Assembly (NCBI GenBank): GCA_007644065.1
Contig: VJWN01000001.1
Coordinates: forward strand, 2,370,340-2,434,339
Length of the DNA: 64,000 nt
DNA from: Margaritispora aquatica
Lineage: Eukaryota > Ascomycota > Leotiomycetes > Helotiales > Discinellaceae
Direction of reading: 5' to 3'
Part shown: positions 1 to 13,401 of the stretch, piece after piece
How the letters are laid out: each line of letters opens with the position of its first letter
Numbering within the stretch: the first letter of the stretch is position 1
Notes under the pieces: generated by a model
What the model was told of the DNA's origin: nothing
The model's input: the letters and a program-made list of their open reading frames with translations, nothing else
Databases searched by the model: none
Translations under genes and position numbers: made by a program

Positions 1-3000
1 TGGGTTGGATATTCAGTAGCTCAAAATACATATCTTGGCTTGACTGGTCTTGTGTGGGCTCTGGAATATCAAGGCTCTCGTCGCATAGGACTCCTTCCTG
101 TGTCTCGGTCCAGCTTGCTCCAGGAACCTTGGAAAAGTCGAGAAGGGCATAAACAAAGTCTTCGTCAATCTCAAGAGTCATCTGTTGTAACAACAGTGTT
201 GCATACTTGATATAAACCACTCCATAAGAATCGTCTTTGACTCTTGTGATCATAGCGTGCATGCAAGGATGAGATTCGCTCTCCTTGGTATTTTTTGGCA
301 CAACACTGGGATATAGAATCATGGGGAAGATTCCTCCATAGAGTTGGTTGTCGATTTGCACCCATTTGATCGAAGATGTGATTGTCTGGTAGAGAGGCGA
401 TTCTGAATACTTAAGTGCAATGTCACGGAAAGTGATATAAGCAAGCTCCTTCAGTTGCGCATTAACCAACGATATTCCGATACCAGATAATTTAAGCTGC
501 GCTCGGAAGTTCACACCAGTGTCCTGACTCTTGACCTCGAAGCCACCTGCCACGCTTGTTGTGGAGCCAGTTCGAGTCTTCTGCTTATACATACTTTTCG
601 AGGCCTTGTAATTCGACAAGATCAAAGTCTGTGTTGGACCATCAGCAGCGACATTGAGATCTATGATTTTCTGCTCATGTGCACCGGTTCCGCTGGCTGC
701 AGCAGGAATCTTCATTGGTATGAGATTTCCAATCTCGGCCAGCTTGATGTGTCTTTCTCGGCCATGAACATTGATAACGAGCTCCTTGTTCTTAGCAGCT
801 GGATAGTCCCACGCATAGGGCATGATGCTTCTTGGTGGCAATCTATATCGAATCGGACGCCAACCTGATCGGTCCTCTGTTTCATCGTCGTCCAGATTTG
901 GATTGGCTTGGAAGAACGTGAATTCTGTATCGCTTTCGTTCCGCATCGAAAATGGCCAATTCTTTGTTTCGGCAGAGATGTGCAGGAAGAGCGTAGCGTT
1001 CTCCATCAAAACTTCAACTCGAATCAACTTCTGTCGCTGACCGGCTTTTGCCAGCTTGATGTGATTCGTTCCTAAATCTGAAATATTGAAAGGTGAAGAC
1101 CATTGATTGTTCAGTCCTGGGAAGCACAACGAGAGCTGCTTAGAAGCACCCTTCTGTAAGAAATGCAGAGCCTGAAGTGCTTTGGGTTTCAGAGTCATCA
1201 ATTCAGAAGATCCTGGCTCCCTGACGTTTATATCCTCGTTCATCTGATTTTTGAGAACGAATCGTGGAGCCAAAGTGACAACCTTGGTCATCTTGTACTT
1301 GCCCTCGCCTGACTCCACTGTAATACCAATATGAATCTCAGTCTGCTTCGACGAGGAAGGTAGTACCACATCTACTGTACTTCCAATGGCGTCCAGACTT
1401 TGCGGTTTACTCCAACTTGATTCTCCAACCTTAAGGATAGCGCGGTTGCGCTGGTCGTCCGCTCCGAATGCAAACATGTATGGCAATGCCTTTCGTCTCT
1501 CGGTGTCCGCTGAGGTTGTTTGGAACCCTTGCCCGGCAGCTGTCTTGGCCTGCTGTAACAACGACTTGGCCTTAATGTTGATGCCCAAGCCAGTCTTGTT
1601 CAGAATCACGTAAGGACTGTAGACGGTGACCCGGAAAGCGCCGCCGCTGTCTGGAATCTTGTAATAATGAAGCCTCAGATTCAGAGCAAGACCCTCGTTG
1701 TCCTTGCAAATTAGCATGTTCTCTTTCCGGAAGTCTTCTTGATTATTTGAGTTGATAATTGCAAATTCGCTTGCTTTGAAAATTGTATCTTGCATGTCAA
1801 TACTCAACAGGAGGAGATGTGAGAGTTCAACTACATGTACAGGGCTGAGACCACCTTTGCGGAGGAAGTTGGTCCAATCCTTCTTGGTGTTTTTATCATA
1901 TATACGGTACTTGAAGTCATAAGGAAGCAAGTTCTCCAGTTCGACAGGAGCTGAGAGACGGATTCGCATATAAGGATAGATACTGTGCAAATGTCAGTGA
2001 GTTCCAAAACCGGGGTTAAGATTACTGACTTTGTAAGAGGATTGGACTTGTCAATTGTTGCATGCATCTGGAAATAGAACGGCGGAGTGCTGCTATCCTG
2101 TTCACCCTTACACGTCAGGGTTCTTGTGGGCCTCTTCAAGAGATCCTTCCACCATAACGACTCTGAAGACCATGCGTAACCGAAACCTTGATCGGGTCTC
2201 ACCAGCAGTGACTTGAGGAAGGCTGCACCAACTGGTGCTGGTCGACTCTCTCCTGGTGCTATCTTTTCGATTTTCAGAAGATGGCCTTCTTGGGCATCAA
2301 AAACGCCCAGCTCGACGGGTATTTGCGTCTTGTTCTCGATCAACAGTGGGGAGCGGAATGTGATGTACTTGACATTATCGGCACCAAGGCTGATTTCCAC
2401 CAAAAGTCGATGAAGTACAGTGTCCTTCCGAGGTCGTAGACTGTACAGGTATTCACCCTCACGGTTGACTGGAATTTTGTTGATGCTATCAAATCCGCTG
2501 CCTTCAAGTCGAATACCAACGATACCCGTATTATTCTCTGGGGATAGATTTTCACGCATTTTCTCCCAGTCTTCGAATCGCCAAGGTCCTTCTTCGCCGT
2601 CAACAAGCTTGGCTGCCATTGGATTATCTTCTCCGGGTATATCAGCCCATACATTAATATCAAAGCCTGTGTAATTCCGAATCTTGTACGGCGCTTCAGA
2701 ACCGCGTGGCTTTGAGAGTACATCATCTTCTGAAGTGAGGAACTGGAATGACTTCGATGCTAATGCAATGGTTGCTGATGTGACTGTAACTTCCAACATC
2801 TTCTGGGAGGTCAAATCGACAGCAAGTTTATCAGGATTTGTGTCCTTAGCAACGTAAAGTCCTAGCTGCCAAGGTTCGATTAGTGGTTCCCATGCAGATT
2901 TGGAGAAGTTGTAGATATTGATGAACAAATCAATAGATGCATCGGCGCGTAAACTGCTTGACCAGTCGTTTGCGTTTGCTTTGAAGCCATTGATGCTCAG

Positions 3001-6000
3001 ATCTAGGATAGGGAGTTCATGCAGGTCACCTATCAGAATTACACGCATACCATCAAGAGATGCTGAGAGCTCTTCGTGGTTTTGTACGAGCGCTGGTCCA
3101 GAAACTTGCTTGCTTGCACTGGTCGATACAATCGTGGCCGCCTTTGTCTTCTTTGCCAATGTCGAAGTCGCCTTACCACTGGCTGACCTGCGCTTCAGTG
3201 AATCATTGCCGGAGGTCTTCAATTGCTTAGCTTTTTCGTCCGAAGCTTTCGGCTTTCCATCCAACTTATCATCATTGCCAGATAACTCTGACGCTTTGCT
3301 AACGATTTGCAGTGCAAGAAGGATATCACGGAGTGACAACCTGAGAACCAGGGGCTCGATGTCAATGTGTATACTCGTCAGGTTGGCTTTCGAACTATCC
3401 ATAGACATTTGGAGGGAGAAATCGTCCAAAATTCTCAGACGAGTAGTTTCGAACTTGTCCATTCTGCACAAGAACATGCCCATCTTAGAAACTTGCAAAG
3501 TCATTGCGTGCTGCTGTGACAGGAGTATCTGTTTGGTTCCCAGGACAATGGCTTCCGAATTGGATATTAAGGGGTTGGCAATCAAGATGATCTGAGCGTC
3601 TACAATATTCACTCGGTAAGCAATGGTCATCGACGGCTCATCTGCCTGTGAAGAGGTTTGACTCGAGGCAACCAGAGATTGCTCCGTTTGAGATCGGTTT
3701 GGAGCTGGTCTCAACAAAGCATCAGTCTGAACTGATTCTGCATCTGAGACATCCTGCGAATCCATCATGCTGCCATCCTCTTCGACGAAAGTGGACTCGT
3801 CGACCGCAAGACCGGCAGTGACAAATCTTTGGATAGCAAATAAGTAATCCAAGGCAAATATTACCCTAGGGCTATCAATAGCAACAATAGCAATGAGGTT
3901 GCGCTCCTGTCCGCCGGAGATTGTAACGCTGGCCATGAATTGCTGGACGTCCTTATTTGCCGAAGTCATGATTTTGCGAAACTTGTTCGCTGTTTGCGTT
4001 CTGCTATCTTGGATCGTGAATGCCTGAATCAGAAGCTCAGACTCTAATGATCCATCAGTCATCATGCGAAGTTTAACTTTAGTATCATCGAGAGAGAATT
4101 TCGAGAGACTCGCTGCTTCCAGATCTCCAACAGGCTCGTCTTCCTTTGCCAGTATCAACTCAAGTCCGATGGTATGAACATGGAAAGCAAGATCTAATTT
4201 GGTCCAGCTATGCGAATCCACGCCAAGTTCTGGACCCAAATCAACCAACGTGTTGTCACAGTCGGGTGCATTTTGTGTAGATTTCCTTGGTTCAATTGAC
4301 TTGGCCTGCTTAATGGTAGCCTTGGGAATATCTTCCGCTTGTGGCTCGCTATCATCTGGATCTGTGGCAAAAGCAGCAGGTACCGATTTGGCAAGCTCCA
4401 AAAGGAACTTTAATTGAGCTTGGGTTATTCTGAGATTAAAGTCGGTCATATTACCTTCCATCTCCAGATCGGGTCTTTTGATGCCATCGACGTGTTCAGC
4501 ATAAGTCATTTGGAACCCCAGATCAACCTTATCAATAAGCTCCAATTCCTCCGATTTGTCTCCAGGGAAGTGAAAGTCAGATGTTAGACGAATGTTCCTA
4601 ATTCCAGCAGACAATTTCATTGCGATGATTGCATCCTTGGAATCGTCTAGTGGCTTGAAACTGTTTTGTGCATAAATCTCACCCAAGTATGCTGTTAAGA
4701 GATCCCTTCGTGGTCGATCAGCAGTGACAATTCGTGGGAAGACCACAATAGGTGTTTTGACCTGGATATCGAACTTGAAGCGGCTGGTACTTTGTTGCAA
4801 TTGGGATGCTTGATTCGCGGCAGCAAGCCTGGCGGCGTTAAAGATAGCTTGCATCTTACCAAACTTCACGAGAAAGTCGATGATCTTTCGGAAAGGCTCC
4901 TCAAGGAAATTCAACTTGATGGATCCTGCTCTAAGATAGATAGATGAATCGTATCCAGGATAGGAACTGCTATCCGCATCGAACGTTTCGTATCGGAAGT
5001 CAGCAAGCTCTTCTCCTTGAATGGTAATAAGTTTTCGAAGATTCGAGTCAGATGATGCTCCTTGGTTTACATCATCGAGTAGCGATAGATCTCCCAGTTT
5101 GGCACCGATTCTCAAAGTCTTACCCATGACGAATATACCGACATCTGCTGCATTGAGTGACAATGTAGCTAAGCGAATGCCGTCATTGTTCAGGATAAGA
5201 TGTATACTCTTGAGGTCTACCTTGATTCTGATTGACCCGGCATCTGGTACTTTCTGTAAAGATTCTTCCTGTGATTCCTCGTCGTTCTCACTGTCCATAA
5301 TCTCCTTCGATGTTGTTGTAGGTGGATTATCATTGCCAGCAAAGGTAATCAAAACGAAGTCCAGAAGAGTAAGAAGTGTTTTGCGAGTAACCACCAGATT
5401 GATAGTTGAGATAGCGACATCAATGTTTGTCTCAATGCCCTCATATCTCGGCATGAACTCAGGCGACTCTTTCTTCACTCTGACAATCTTCACATTCATA
5501 AGATCTTTGGGCTCCTCTGTATCAGTATCCCCAGATGATATGATGGATTTGAATTCAGCCGAGGGATTTTCGACATAATCATCAACCGTTAATGATTTCA
5601 GCGACGTTCCAATGATCAAGTCGAAAGGCCTGATGCATAATTCAAGGCCAAAATCCTCAGCTACGAGCTCTACTAAGAGCTGATCTGCCTTCTTCCCATC
5701 TGGATCACTTCTATAGAGAGAACCTTGCAAACGGTCAACCTTGAAACTCAGCTCAAAATCCTTTTGCTGCAGTTTTAGAGTTTCGTCTATGCTGCCATTT
5801 GTTGCATCTTCGAATTCTGCCTCCTCGTCATCATCTGATGAAGAATCATCTTGAAGAATGATTGCCTCCTGGGTGGCGAATCTGAACGAACTTGAAGCTG
5901 CCCGTTCCCGATGTTGGGGTGCTTTCTTTGACGTTGTGCTTTGCGATCGCTTATGGCTCGAGGCAACGACAACTTCTTGAGATCGCTCTGTAGAAGGCTC

Positions 6001-8505
6001 GTCATCGCCTGACTTCGGGATTGCAACATCGATTATTCTCATGAGATTTTTGTACTTCTTATCGGAAACTGTCGCATGAAGAACAGGAAGGTGCCCTGAA
6101 ATTCGAATTTTTGTAAGACTAGGAGCTTTGGGTATGATGGATGTCTCAAGCAGGAAATCGAAGTTGGTACGCTCGAGAACATGCATAGCTTGAGCCTCAT
6201 CCCTGTCTTCCAATTGCGCCTTTGTTTCCTCAACCGAAGGGCCAATAAGGACTTGAGTTGATGACAACTTGAGATTGAATTTGTCATACATCAAGGATTC
6301 TAGTTGTTTGTAGTCTTCATCAGTGTAGGTCTTCTTCTGCTTCTCCTGGACTTTTTTCAAAGTGTCCTTGTCGACCAGTTGACTATTCAAGCTTATGTGA
6401 CCTGCATCAAGAATTAAGCACGTCGTACGCTTCTGAGAGATGTTCTCTGGTACAATGATGAGAGGGGCCTGGAGATCTAGCTTGGCATTGATCGTCTTAT
6501 GTTCCTCTAGAGCAAATTCCAAGCCTGCTCTAGTCTGCTGTCGTAGACTTTCAACAGTAGCTCCAGCAGTTTCCATAAGAGCCCCGATAGACTCCATATG
6601 CCTCTCAGGGGGCTTGAAAAACTGTACTATTCCCACAACAAAGTTGGGGTTCCAGATGATTTCTAGTGGCTTTAACTTTCCAGTGAGTGCCAAATCGCTG
6701 GCGCCGTCTAACGGATTTTGCTCAAATTGAAATTGAAAGAATGGATCAATGGCCTTTTCTTCGTCATCCGCGCCGTCCAACTCGGTAATCCTTGGTATAG
6801 GGATATCAGGAGCATCTTTGACCTTGACAATTTGTTTGAATAAACTCTCAGGCGTCGTTCCGTCATTCACACGTAAGCCTCCAAGACTTACATCCGCAAG
6901 GAAAGAATCTGGTCGCTGAAGGAGTTTTGCCCTGAAGCCATCGAAATACAAGCTGAGAACTTCAACCACCTGATCGTGGGGGTCTTGGAGAAGAGTGAAA
7001 CTGCCAGTATTAAGAGATGCATCGATCTGCATTTTCACTGTCTCCCTCGGCAAGTCGACACTTTCGGCTAATGCAGTCTTCTCGTTCCAATCTATCGCAT
7101 CGTAGAGTTCTTTCCGTTGCTCCTCTGACATCGTAGTCTCTGGGTCTTCTTCTTCCTCCTGTGGCTTGGAGCCCCAAGCCCATGCAATCCAGCCCTGGTT
7201 CTTCTTTCCGGCATCTGGTTTCTTGACACCAACATTCTCTTTCTTCAATTGGTTTCTGGCCAACGATCTCCAAAATCGCATGTCCTCATAATTTAATTTC
7301 CACTCCAGCTTCTCGAGTTCTTCTGCTTCCTCAGGCGTCATGGGAGGTGTCTGTTTCTTCTTTTTCTTGAAAAGTTCGATGTAGCGTATCCTGTCATCTC
7401 TTCGTTCTTTGAAAAAGTCCCATGACCACCGTCTATTTCTCTCATGGATTTTACTCAAAATAGCATTTCCAGCGAATTGAAGCCATGCTCGTGGGTCTTC
7501 TTTTGGAGACACGCCCTTTGGTTGTAGCTTTTTGTATTCCTGATGACGAATGAAATAATGAAACAAATCTACCATCATAAGGGCATCACGATACTGATCG
7601 TCGTCGAGGACCAGACCAATCTCATCGAATATCAATCCAGCTTTGATGTGAGGTCGGTCAACTTTGCCGGACTTATCCATTTCAATCTTGGCCTGGCCAC
7701 TGACTGGTTTCAGTATGAACTGATGGCCAGCATTTTTAGGATCTTCTCCTTTCACAATCATTTCCCTAAACTTTCCTAGCATTTCATCGTGTGGAACAGT
7801 GACAGCTCCCGGCATTTCCGCCTCTCTCCCAGTGCCTAGCAATTCCGTATCCGTATTCCAGTAAACTGCCAGTGCACCTAATGTCGCAAGTTTGTGGGTA
7901 GTTCCTACAGAATCTTGGATATATGTTGGTTTCCATTTTCCATCGGTACTGATGGCACTGAACTCCTGAAGGGTCACTCCAAGGGCGAAGGGATGCCCAG
8001 GTGCAGAAATAGAATCTTCGTATCGGACGTGGATATTCTTGATGGTAATTTGAAGGTTGTCTACAATCTTGGTGACCAAGCTGTCTGTAAAACTTTGAGT
8101 CTTCTGCTGTTCCTCCTGGCTCATTCCCTCCGTATTGCGATCCTTGAGCATCTCTGCACTATCCAACTTCTCAATTTTCACAGCTTGTTTCCTGCGCTCC
8201 TCCTCCTCCTCGTCCCATTCTGCATCCTCTTTGGGTGCTGCTAACACGAAGACATCCTCGATGTATACCTGCACTGGCTGCCCTCGCAGATTTGACCATG
8301 GTATCTTTAAAGTGAGCTGTCCCAGATGTCCTTCTACAACATTAATTGGGAGCTTCAACTGGTCCAACGCTTCTCGGCGCAATTCGAGATCTCGCAGCTT
8401 GACATCGCCTGACCAGATTCCCACATTCAATTGTTTCGGGTCGAAGTTCCTTATGTACATGCCCAGAAAGCGATTGAGCAGCGAAGCAACGAGCCCTTCC
8501 AACAT
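1..8505 (-). CDS. VPS13: Vacuolar protein sorting-associated protein 13 (bridge-like lipid transfer protein), 3' end off-window
   Basis: VPS13 proteins are rod-shaped lipid channels at membrane contact sites and act in vacuolar sorting, mitochondrial lipid supply and sporulation membrane growth. Seen here: the N-terminal chorein domain (about residues 1-115, beginning MLEGLVASLLNRFLGMYI), long beta-groove repeats, an acidic/basic linker near residue 115, and the start of the VAB region (about residues 2040 onward, with 'YKIRNYTGFDINVWADIPG'). Two exons are visible: 8505-2030 and 1982-1, split by a 47-nt intron (1983-2029) with donor GTCAGT and acceptor CAG. The frame then stays open to the window edge, giving at least 2819 residues; fungal VPS13 is about 3100-3200, so roughly the last 10% (C-terminal ATG2_C/PH part) lies outside. 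The start is the only ATG before the conserved chorein sequence. Identification is secure; the intron is required to keep the conserved reading frame. Confidence 0.97.
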
Positions 8506-9495
8506 CCTGCGTATTGGTTGCCGTCACCCTGGCAGGGAAGCACTCTGTGAGATGTTTGTACCGAGGCCTTCATTCGCGTCGATGACTTGCGACAATCTGC
8601 GATGCTCGTCGAGAAATACAGCGTTCAAATCATGGCAATCATTAACTTCGTGTGATTATCATTCAAATCGTCATTCGTGAAGCGACTCAGCTCTTGAGGA
8701 GTTGGTGGTTTCGTGACGTCAAAAAAAGAGGGCGACTTTGGGGAATGAGGGGCGAAGTACTTGAATCGTAAGTTCCTTGCAACAAAGCTTCAATAGGAAG
8801 TCCAGGCAGCACGAGATAGCAAGTGAGAAATCGAGTAGGTATTGGAATGTATGAAGATTTGATAACCTAATGTTCTTTCAAAACATGGAATTGGGATTAT
8901 TATTTCTCCCAAGATGAACAGCAAGTTTCTTTTCTAAGTGTTGTATCAAATTTTGCTGCCTGGCCACACGAATCCTGAAATGCCATGTTTTCTTGCAGTT
9001 CCTCTCCTGGTCGTATCCTGCTCTGTCCTGTCAGACAGCTTAAGACAGGGTAGGGAACGGAGGAGCTTGAAGCCTTGAAGTGGCCTGTGCTTCACTGAAG
9101 GTGGAGTGGATGAAGTGCCCCAAAAATCACTACGTCACTAGTAAGTGGTGGGCGTCCAAATAGGGAAATCCTGCAACCAAAGCTTGAAGCCAATGGAGCT
9201 TGTTCATTTTTGGATAGGACTGATCACTGAGGATTCCACGAAGGAGACAGCGAGCTGCAGGTCAATTCATGCTCTCTCCTCCTTGCTTTAATGTTCATCC
9301 TGGATGCCCTCGACGTTTCAATAACAAAGAAGTCTTACAATCTTTTACTACTATCTTAGGTCATAGCTACGAGCTTCCTCAATTGTCACACTTCCAATTG
9401 AGCTTGAGCCTGAGCTTGAGCTCTATAATTCTACTGCGGGGAAACCTCCGGTCATTCAATAACACTGAGGTTCCTGTTCTTGTTCGGTCAACACA
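8506..9495. promoter_or_regulatory. Divergent intergenic region between VPS13 and the DUF3429 gene
   Basis: About 1 kb that must hold both promoters, since the flanking genes are transcribed away from each other. It contains a perfect TGACGTCA octamer (8714-8721) about 210 bp upstream of the VPS13 start codon. Pyrimidine-rich tracts precede the DUF3429 start. A short open frame on the plus strand (from 9269) has no protein-like features and overlaps the probable 5' leader. Confidence 0.5.
8714..8721. promoter_or_regulatory. CRE/ATF-type palindrome TGACGTCA
   Basis: A perfect 8-bp palindrome identical to the consensus for CREB/ATF bZIP factors (in fungi Atf1/AtfA and Sko1 types). It lies in the divergent region about 210 bp upstream of the VPS13 ATG and 775 bp upstream of the DUF3429 gene. 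Function is inferred from the motif only. Confidence 0.4.
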
Positions 9496-10672
9496 ATGCT
9501 TCGCTCAACAGCCACACGATCAATGCTGAGGACTTTCGCAAAGGCCCCTTCAGCAAGATCAAGCTACAGTGCAGCATCGGCTAGCTTTCGAAATGTCAAG
9601 AGCAATAATGCCAATCCAATCACTCTCGCGAGCAGAGGACGTCCACAGATGCTCGCATCTTCTGTTCGACCAACCACCATCTCATTGCTCTATGCGACTA
9701 AGGCAGAACCTCCTTTCGATCACATTAATTTCAAGGAGGAAAGGGCGCATGCGCAGGAGAAGTTGGGCGTTCACCCCGAAGCTGTTTCTGGTGGCTCTAG
9801 TGTCCGTCATGTCTTCGAGCAAGGCCAAGCCAAAGTCGATAGTACAAATACACATGGCGGATTGAGATCCGATTTAGAGACAATCAAGGAGACTTTCTCC
9901 ATGGCTGAGGTTCCTAAAGATACTCTGCTTCTGGGTGCTGCGGGCTTGATTCCCTATGCAGCTACTTCTCTTTCAACTGTCTACCTTGCATTTGACATTG
10001 GCCACGCGCAGGAACATGGCACTGGATACCTATTCTCTCCTGAATTGGCACATCAACTTCTTGATTTTGTCACCCCAGTTCAAATTGGATATGGTGCTGT
10101 CGTGAGTAGCTGATCAAGTCCCAAGTACATGAACCGTACTCACGCATGAGCAGATCATTTCTTTCCTTGGCGCGATCCATTGGGGCATGGAATACGCTGG
10201 ATATGGAGGTCACCATAGCTACCGTCGATATATTATCGGTGTGATTGCACCAGCTGTTGCTTGGCCCACAATTTTCATGCCTGTCGAATATGCCTTGATC
10301 ACGCAATTTCTTGCTTTCAACTTTCTGTACTTCGCAGATGCTCGCGCTTGTGCCCGGGGATGGTTTCCTCCATGGTACTCCATTTATCGATTCGTTCTGA
10401 CCTTCATTGTTGGAGCTTCAATTGTTGTGAGTTTGATCGGCAGAGGACGAATCGTCAAGCATGACGGACATTTGAAACAACCCGCAGATTACATCAAGGG
10501 AGACAGAGACCAGCAATGGATAGCTCTCGAGCGGGAAGAGAAGGAAAGACGTCAAGCCTTAGCAAAGGATGAAGATGAAGAAGAGGATGAGTCCGAGGAG
10601 GAAGAATCCGGCGAAGCTGAGGATAGCAAGGATGACGATCACGCTGAAGATGAAGAGAAGAGCGAGAAGTGA
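9496..10672 (+). CDS. DUF3429 / TMEM69-like mitochondrial membrane protein
   Basis: Predicted 374 residues from exons 9496-10101 and 10154-10672. The 52-nt intron (GTGAGT donor, CAG acceptor) joins GAV to IISFLG in frame. The N-terminus is rich in Arg, Ser and Ala with almost no acidic residues over the first 45 positions, as expected of a mitochondrial targeting peptide. Four to five hydrophobic segments follow (about residues 140-165, 185-215, 222-260, 275-295), including the family-like stretch 'FLGAIHWGMEYAGYGG' across the splice site. The last ~70 residues are a highly charged Asp/Glu/Lys tail. The family (DUF3429, with human TMEM69) has no established reaction; an inner-membrane location is inferred from the presequence and helices. 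Confidence 0.85.
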
Positions 10673-12855
10673 ATAATGATATCGATGGAGGGATGGCTAA
10701 TGCGAGGCAGGATCTGATAGTTGACGATGGGAAGAAGCGTGTATTATGGGATTGTATATGTATTTCGAATGATGTGTGTCGTCAAATGCGAAGTCTTTGC
10801 CAAAGCTCACTTTGGGACAGTGAGCTAGCGGATAACTGATGAATTGATGCACTGCAGGGTTCATGCGGAGGAGCGTGCCCGAAATGGCCTGACCTCAAAA
10901 AATGCGGCGAAATGTGAGATCGGAATTTTATCCGAGAGACTTTAAAAATCACATGAATGCTTGGATGTATTGGAGAGGCCGTCTCATTTCATTAACTCGA
11001 AGTGTCAAATTTATGTTGCACATTGCAAGACTTTTTCTACTCCAGAATCGTGGCCATGTAACCATGTTAACCTTCAAATACTTTCTAGATAGGGTTGTCA
11101 GAGAATGTTTTTGCGGCTCGAACTCCGGATTTTTTTGATGACATCGATCGCTGCCGGATTCACAAATGAGAATCTTGATTTTCTCCCCAGTTATGGTCGT
11201 AGCAGTGAATCCCCCCCCCCAAAAAATACATCGTATCAGACTTCAGCTTACCTGCGTCGTATGAGCTGATCATCTCGTATCTCATGAGTGGCTATCAGCA
11301 CGTTGAGGCATCGGCAACATAAAAATATTGAATAATACGACGATTGTCCAGAGACCTTCCTACTCACCCGATATCGCTCATGAAATGGGACCAGCGCATC
11401 CTCAGACATGGTATCAACCTCGAGTCGGACGTGGAAGGACAAGGCATCACCGCTTCTTTTCTATTCGCAGGAGTCCCGCAACTGAAAGAGATAGAAGGTG
11501 AGAGAGAAAGATCTGTAAAGGGTCTGCAAGAAAAGATTTTGATACAAGCTCGAGAGCGCCCCCACTCACACGCAGGGCAATCCATTCAATAAGGTTCAGG
11601 TGGTTGAGATAAAGATCCATAATGGGCCCAGAGCGACGATCTTCGTTATAGGGCGAATCGAGGGAAGTGTGAACCTGCTGACATACTTGCTCTCGCTGGC
11701 TGATATCTCACACGACTCTTATTGACGTTGAATGTTGGCAGGAGATAGGGGGGTTTTGAGTCATTGCATGTGCTTATCTCCTGTGATGCTTTGGTCAGTA
11801 CGAAAGGGGGAGTATTGGTTGTGGTTGAGAACACAAGCGAGGATGAGCTTGAACGGTTGAGGTTCGGCTTGCGGATGGGATGTATACCATGCTTATTACT
11901 CGCAGCCACCAGCATTTTTCTCTTCCACTTCAAACAATATCATCCTAATTTGGCAGCCCAACCAAGGCTGCCAAAGACGGTCTTGGTATGGCTGTCAAGT
12001 GTCAGCTACCCTCTTCAAACGTTTGTTAGTGGTGCTTGGAATCCACACCACTTCCTCAAATGCCGAGATATCCCGGCATGCAACGGCTATCAGAACATCG
12101 AGACAACTGATATCCTACCCAAAGAGATGATGATGATCGACCACTACCCAATCTCGCATGGGCCATCTTGCATCTTGCAGGGAAGTCATGACGAGCTACT
12201 GACTTTAAGACGGCAGGGCGATGTACGTAGGTGATGGTGATGTAGGTGCGTTGTTGTTATGCACACCGCATCGCATCGCGGGAAGTAGTGATTATGATAT
12301 GATATGGCTGGCTTCCGCGACATCCATACCATCGTGCGCGCCGTACAGTCAGTGCAGTCTATCTGCTCGAGAGACCATATGTGCGTGTATGTGGGCTGTG
12401 TGCTTGGGTACCTATCATCAGCAACCACACAACACGTTCACTTGGGCTTTCGGCTACGTATTTGCCCTTCCCACTCAGCAGATGGGGCCGGCATTGTCGG
12501 GTGAACTATTATTACTATGTTTTTTTCTTTATCGTTTGCGAGTTGGCTGGGATACATAAGCATGCGAGCCCCTCGATGTGTTTTGCTTTTGATTTTGACC
12601 CTTTTCTCGCAAAGTTGAGTTGAAATAGGAACAAGTGTCCATCACAATCCCAACATCTATTTACTTTTATCGGTATTTAGGGGATATCATTGCTTGTATA
12701 TATTGTACACCGGAACGAGGAAAGTTTTCTCTTCATCATCAAGTCTCACAGCAAACCCAACCTTCTCTGAAAGTCAGCGACCACAAGGAATAGGAGAATA
12801 AATCACGTGTCTATATAATACCATTCAATTCCATCCCGCGTCACACATCACAACA
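10673..12855. other. Gene-free stretch, 2.2 kb
   Basis: No gene can be supported. Several overlapping open frames of 60-156 codons occur on both strands, but none has a recognisable domain, and both strands are open at once, which is typical of chance frames. A C10A6 homopolymer pair lies at 11211-11226. The final 150 bp holds the promoter of the next gene. Confidence 0.5.
12804..12818 (+). promoter_or_regulatory. E-box CACGTG followed by TATA box
   Basis: CACGTG (12804-12809), the core bound by bHLH factors, is followed three bases later by TATATAA (12812-12818). The ATG of the downstream small gene is 38 bp past the TATA box, so either the 5' leader is very short or another start site is used. 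A second TATATA-like run is near 12696. Confidence 0.4.
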
Positions 12856-13401
12856 ATGCCAGGCCTCTTACTCCGCCGCTCAACTTCCAACCCTCGTCCC
12901 AGCTTATCTTCGCCCTCACCATCACCAAGTCCACCGCCAGCTAGTCAACATCGCGGCATTACCTCAAACTCAAACACGTCTTCGCCTCCACCCGATGCAT
13001 TAAGACTCGATTCTGCTGCTTCTCTCTTTCCAGCTACATCCAAATTCTTCGCATCGAAGAACCAGCTCATCTCAAAGCGAGACCGTCATGAGAGGAAACA
13101 AGCCGAGGATGAAGGAATCGAGATATTTTGCAAAGAGGAATCAGATGTAGAGTGTTGGTTGAGGATGCTGGCTCTACAGAGAGAGTTCCATTGCTATAAC
13201 AGTGCACGATTGGAGGCTGCTGTTGAGGCACTCGAAAGGGGGTGCAGCATTGAGGAAGTGTCTATTCGTGAGTTCTCCCTACTTATAAGTTGAGCCTCAT
13301 GAACATAAATCTAATGAAGTACAGCTTCGCGGTTATGTCTTGATCTTTTGAACGAGGGATTGCGAGCCCAGATGCCTCAATTTGCGGGTGTGAAGGCTTA
13401 G
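12856..13401 (+). CDS. Small orphan protein, two exons
   Basis: Predicted 162 residues from exons 12856-13267 and 13325-13401; the 57-nt intron has a GTGAGT donor and ACAG acceptor and joins Ile to Pro in frame. I do not recognise the family. Visible features: a Pro/Ser-rich disordered first 55 residues, a basic patch 'SKRDRHERKQ', then a helical C-terminal half with 'CWLRMLALQREFHCYNSARL', where hydrophobic and charged residues alternate as in a short helical bundle. It has no signal peptide or membrane segment. The clean splice signals, a good TATA box and the change of composition at the stop support a real gene; function is unknown. Confidence 0.65.

Noticed and set aside
2918..3595. 225-codon plus-strand frame inside VPS13
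   Set aside because: Antisense to a strongly conserved coding region; no domain. Shadow frame.
5021..5578. 185-codon plus-strand frame inside VPS13
   Set aside because: Antisense to VPS13 and without protein features.
11764..12234. 156-codon plus-strand frame
   Set aside because: No domain, no splice or promoter context, and other frames nearby are equally open.
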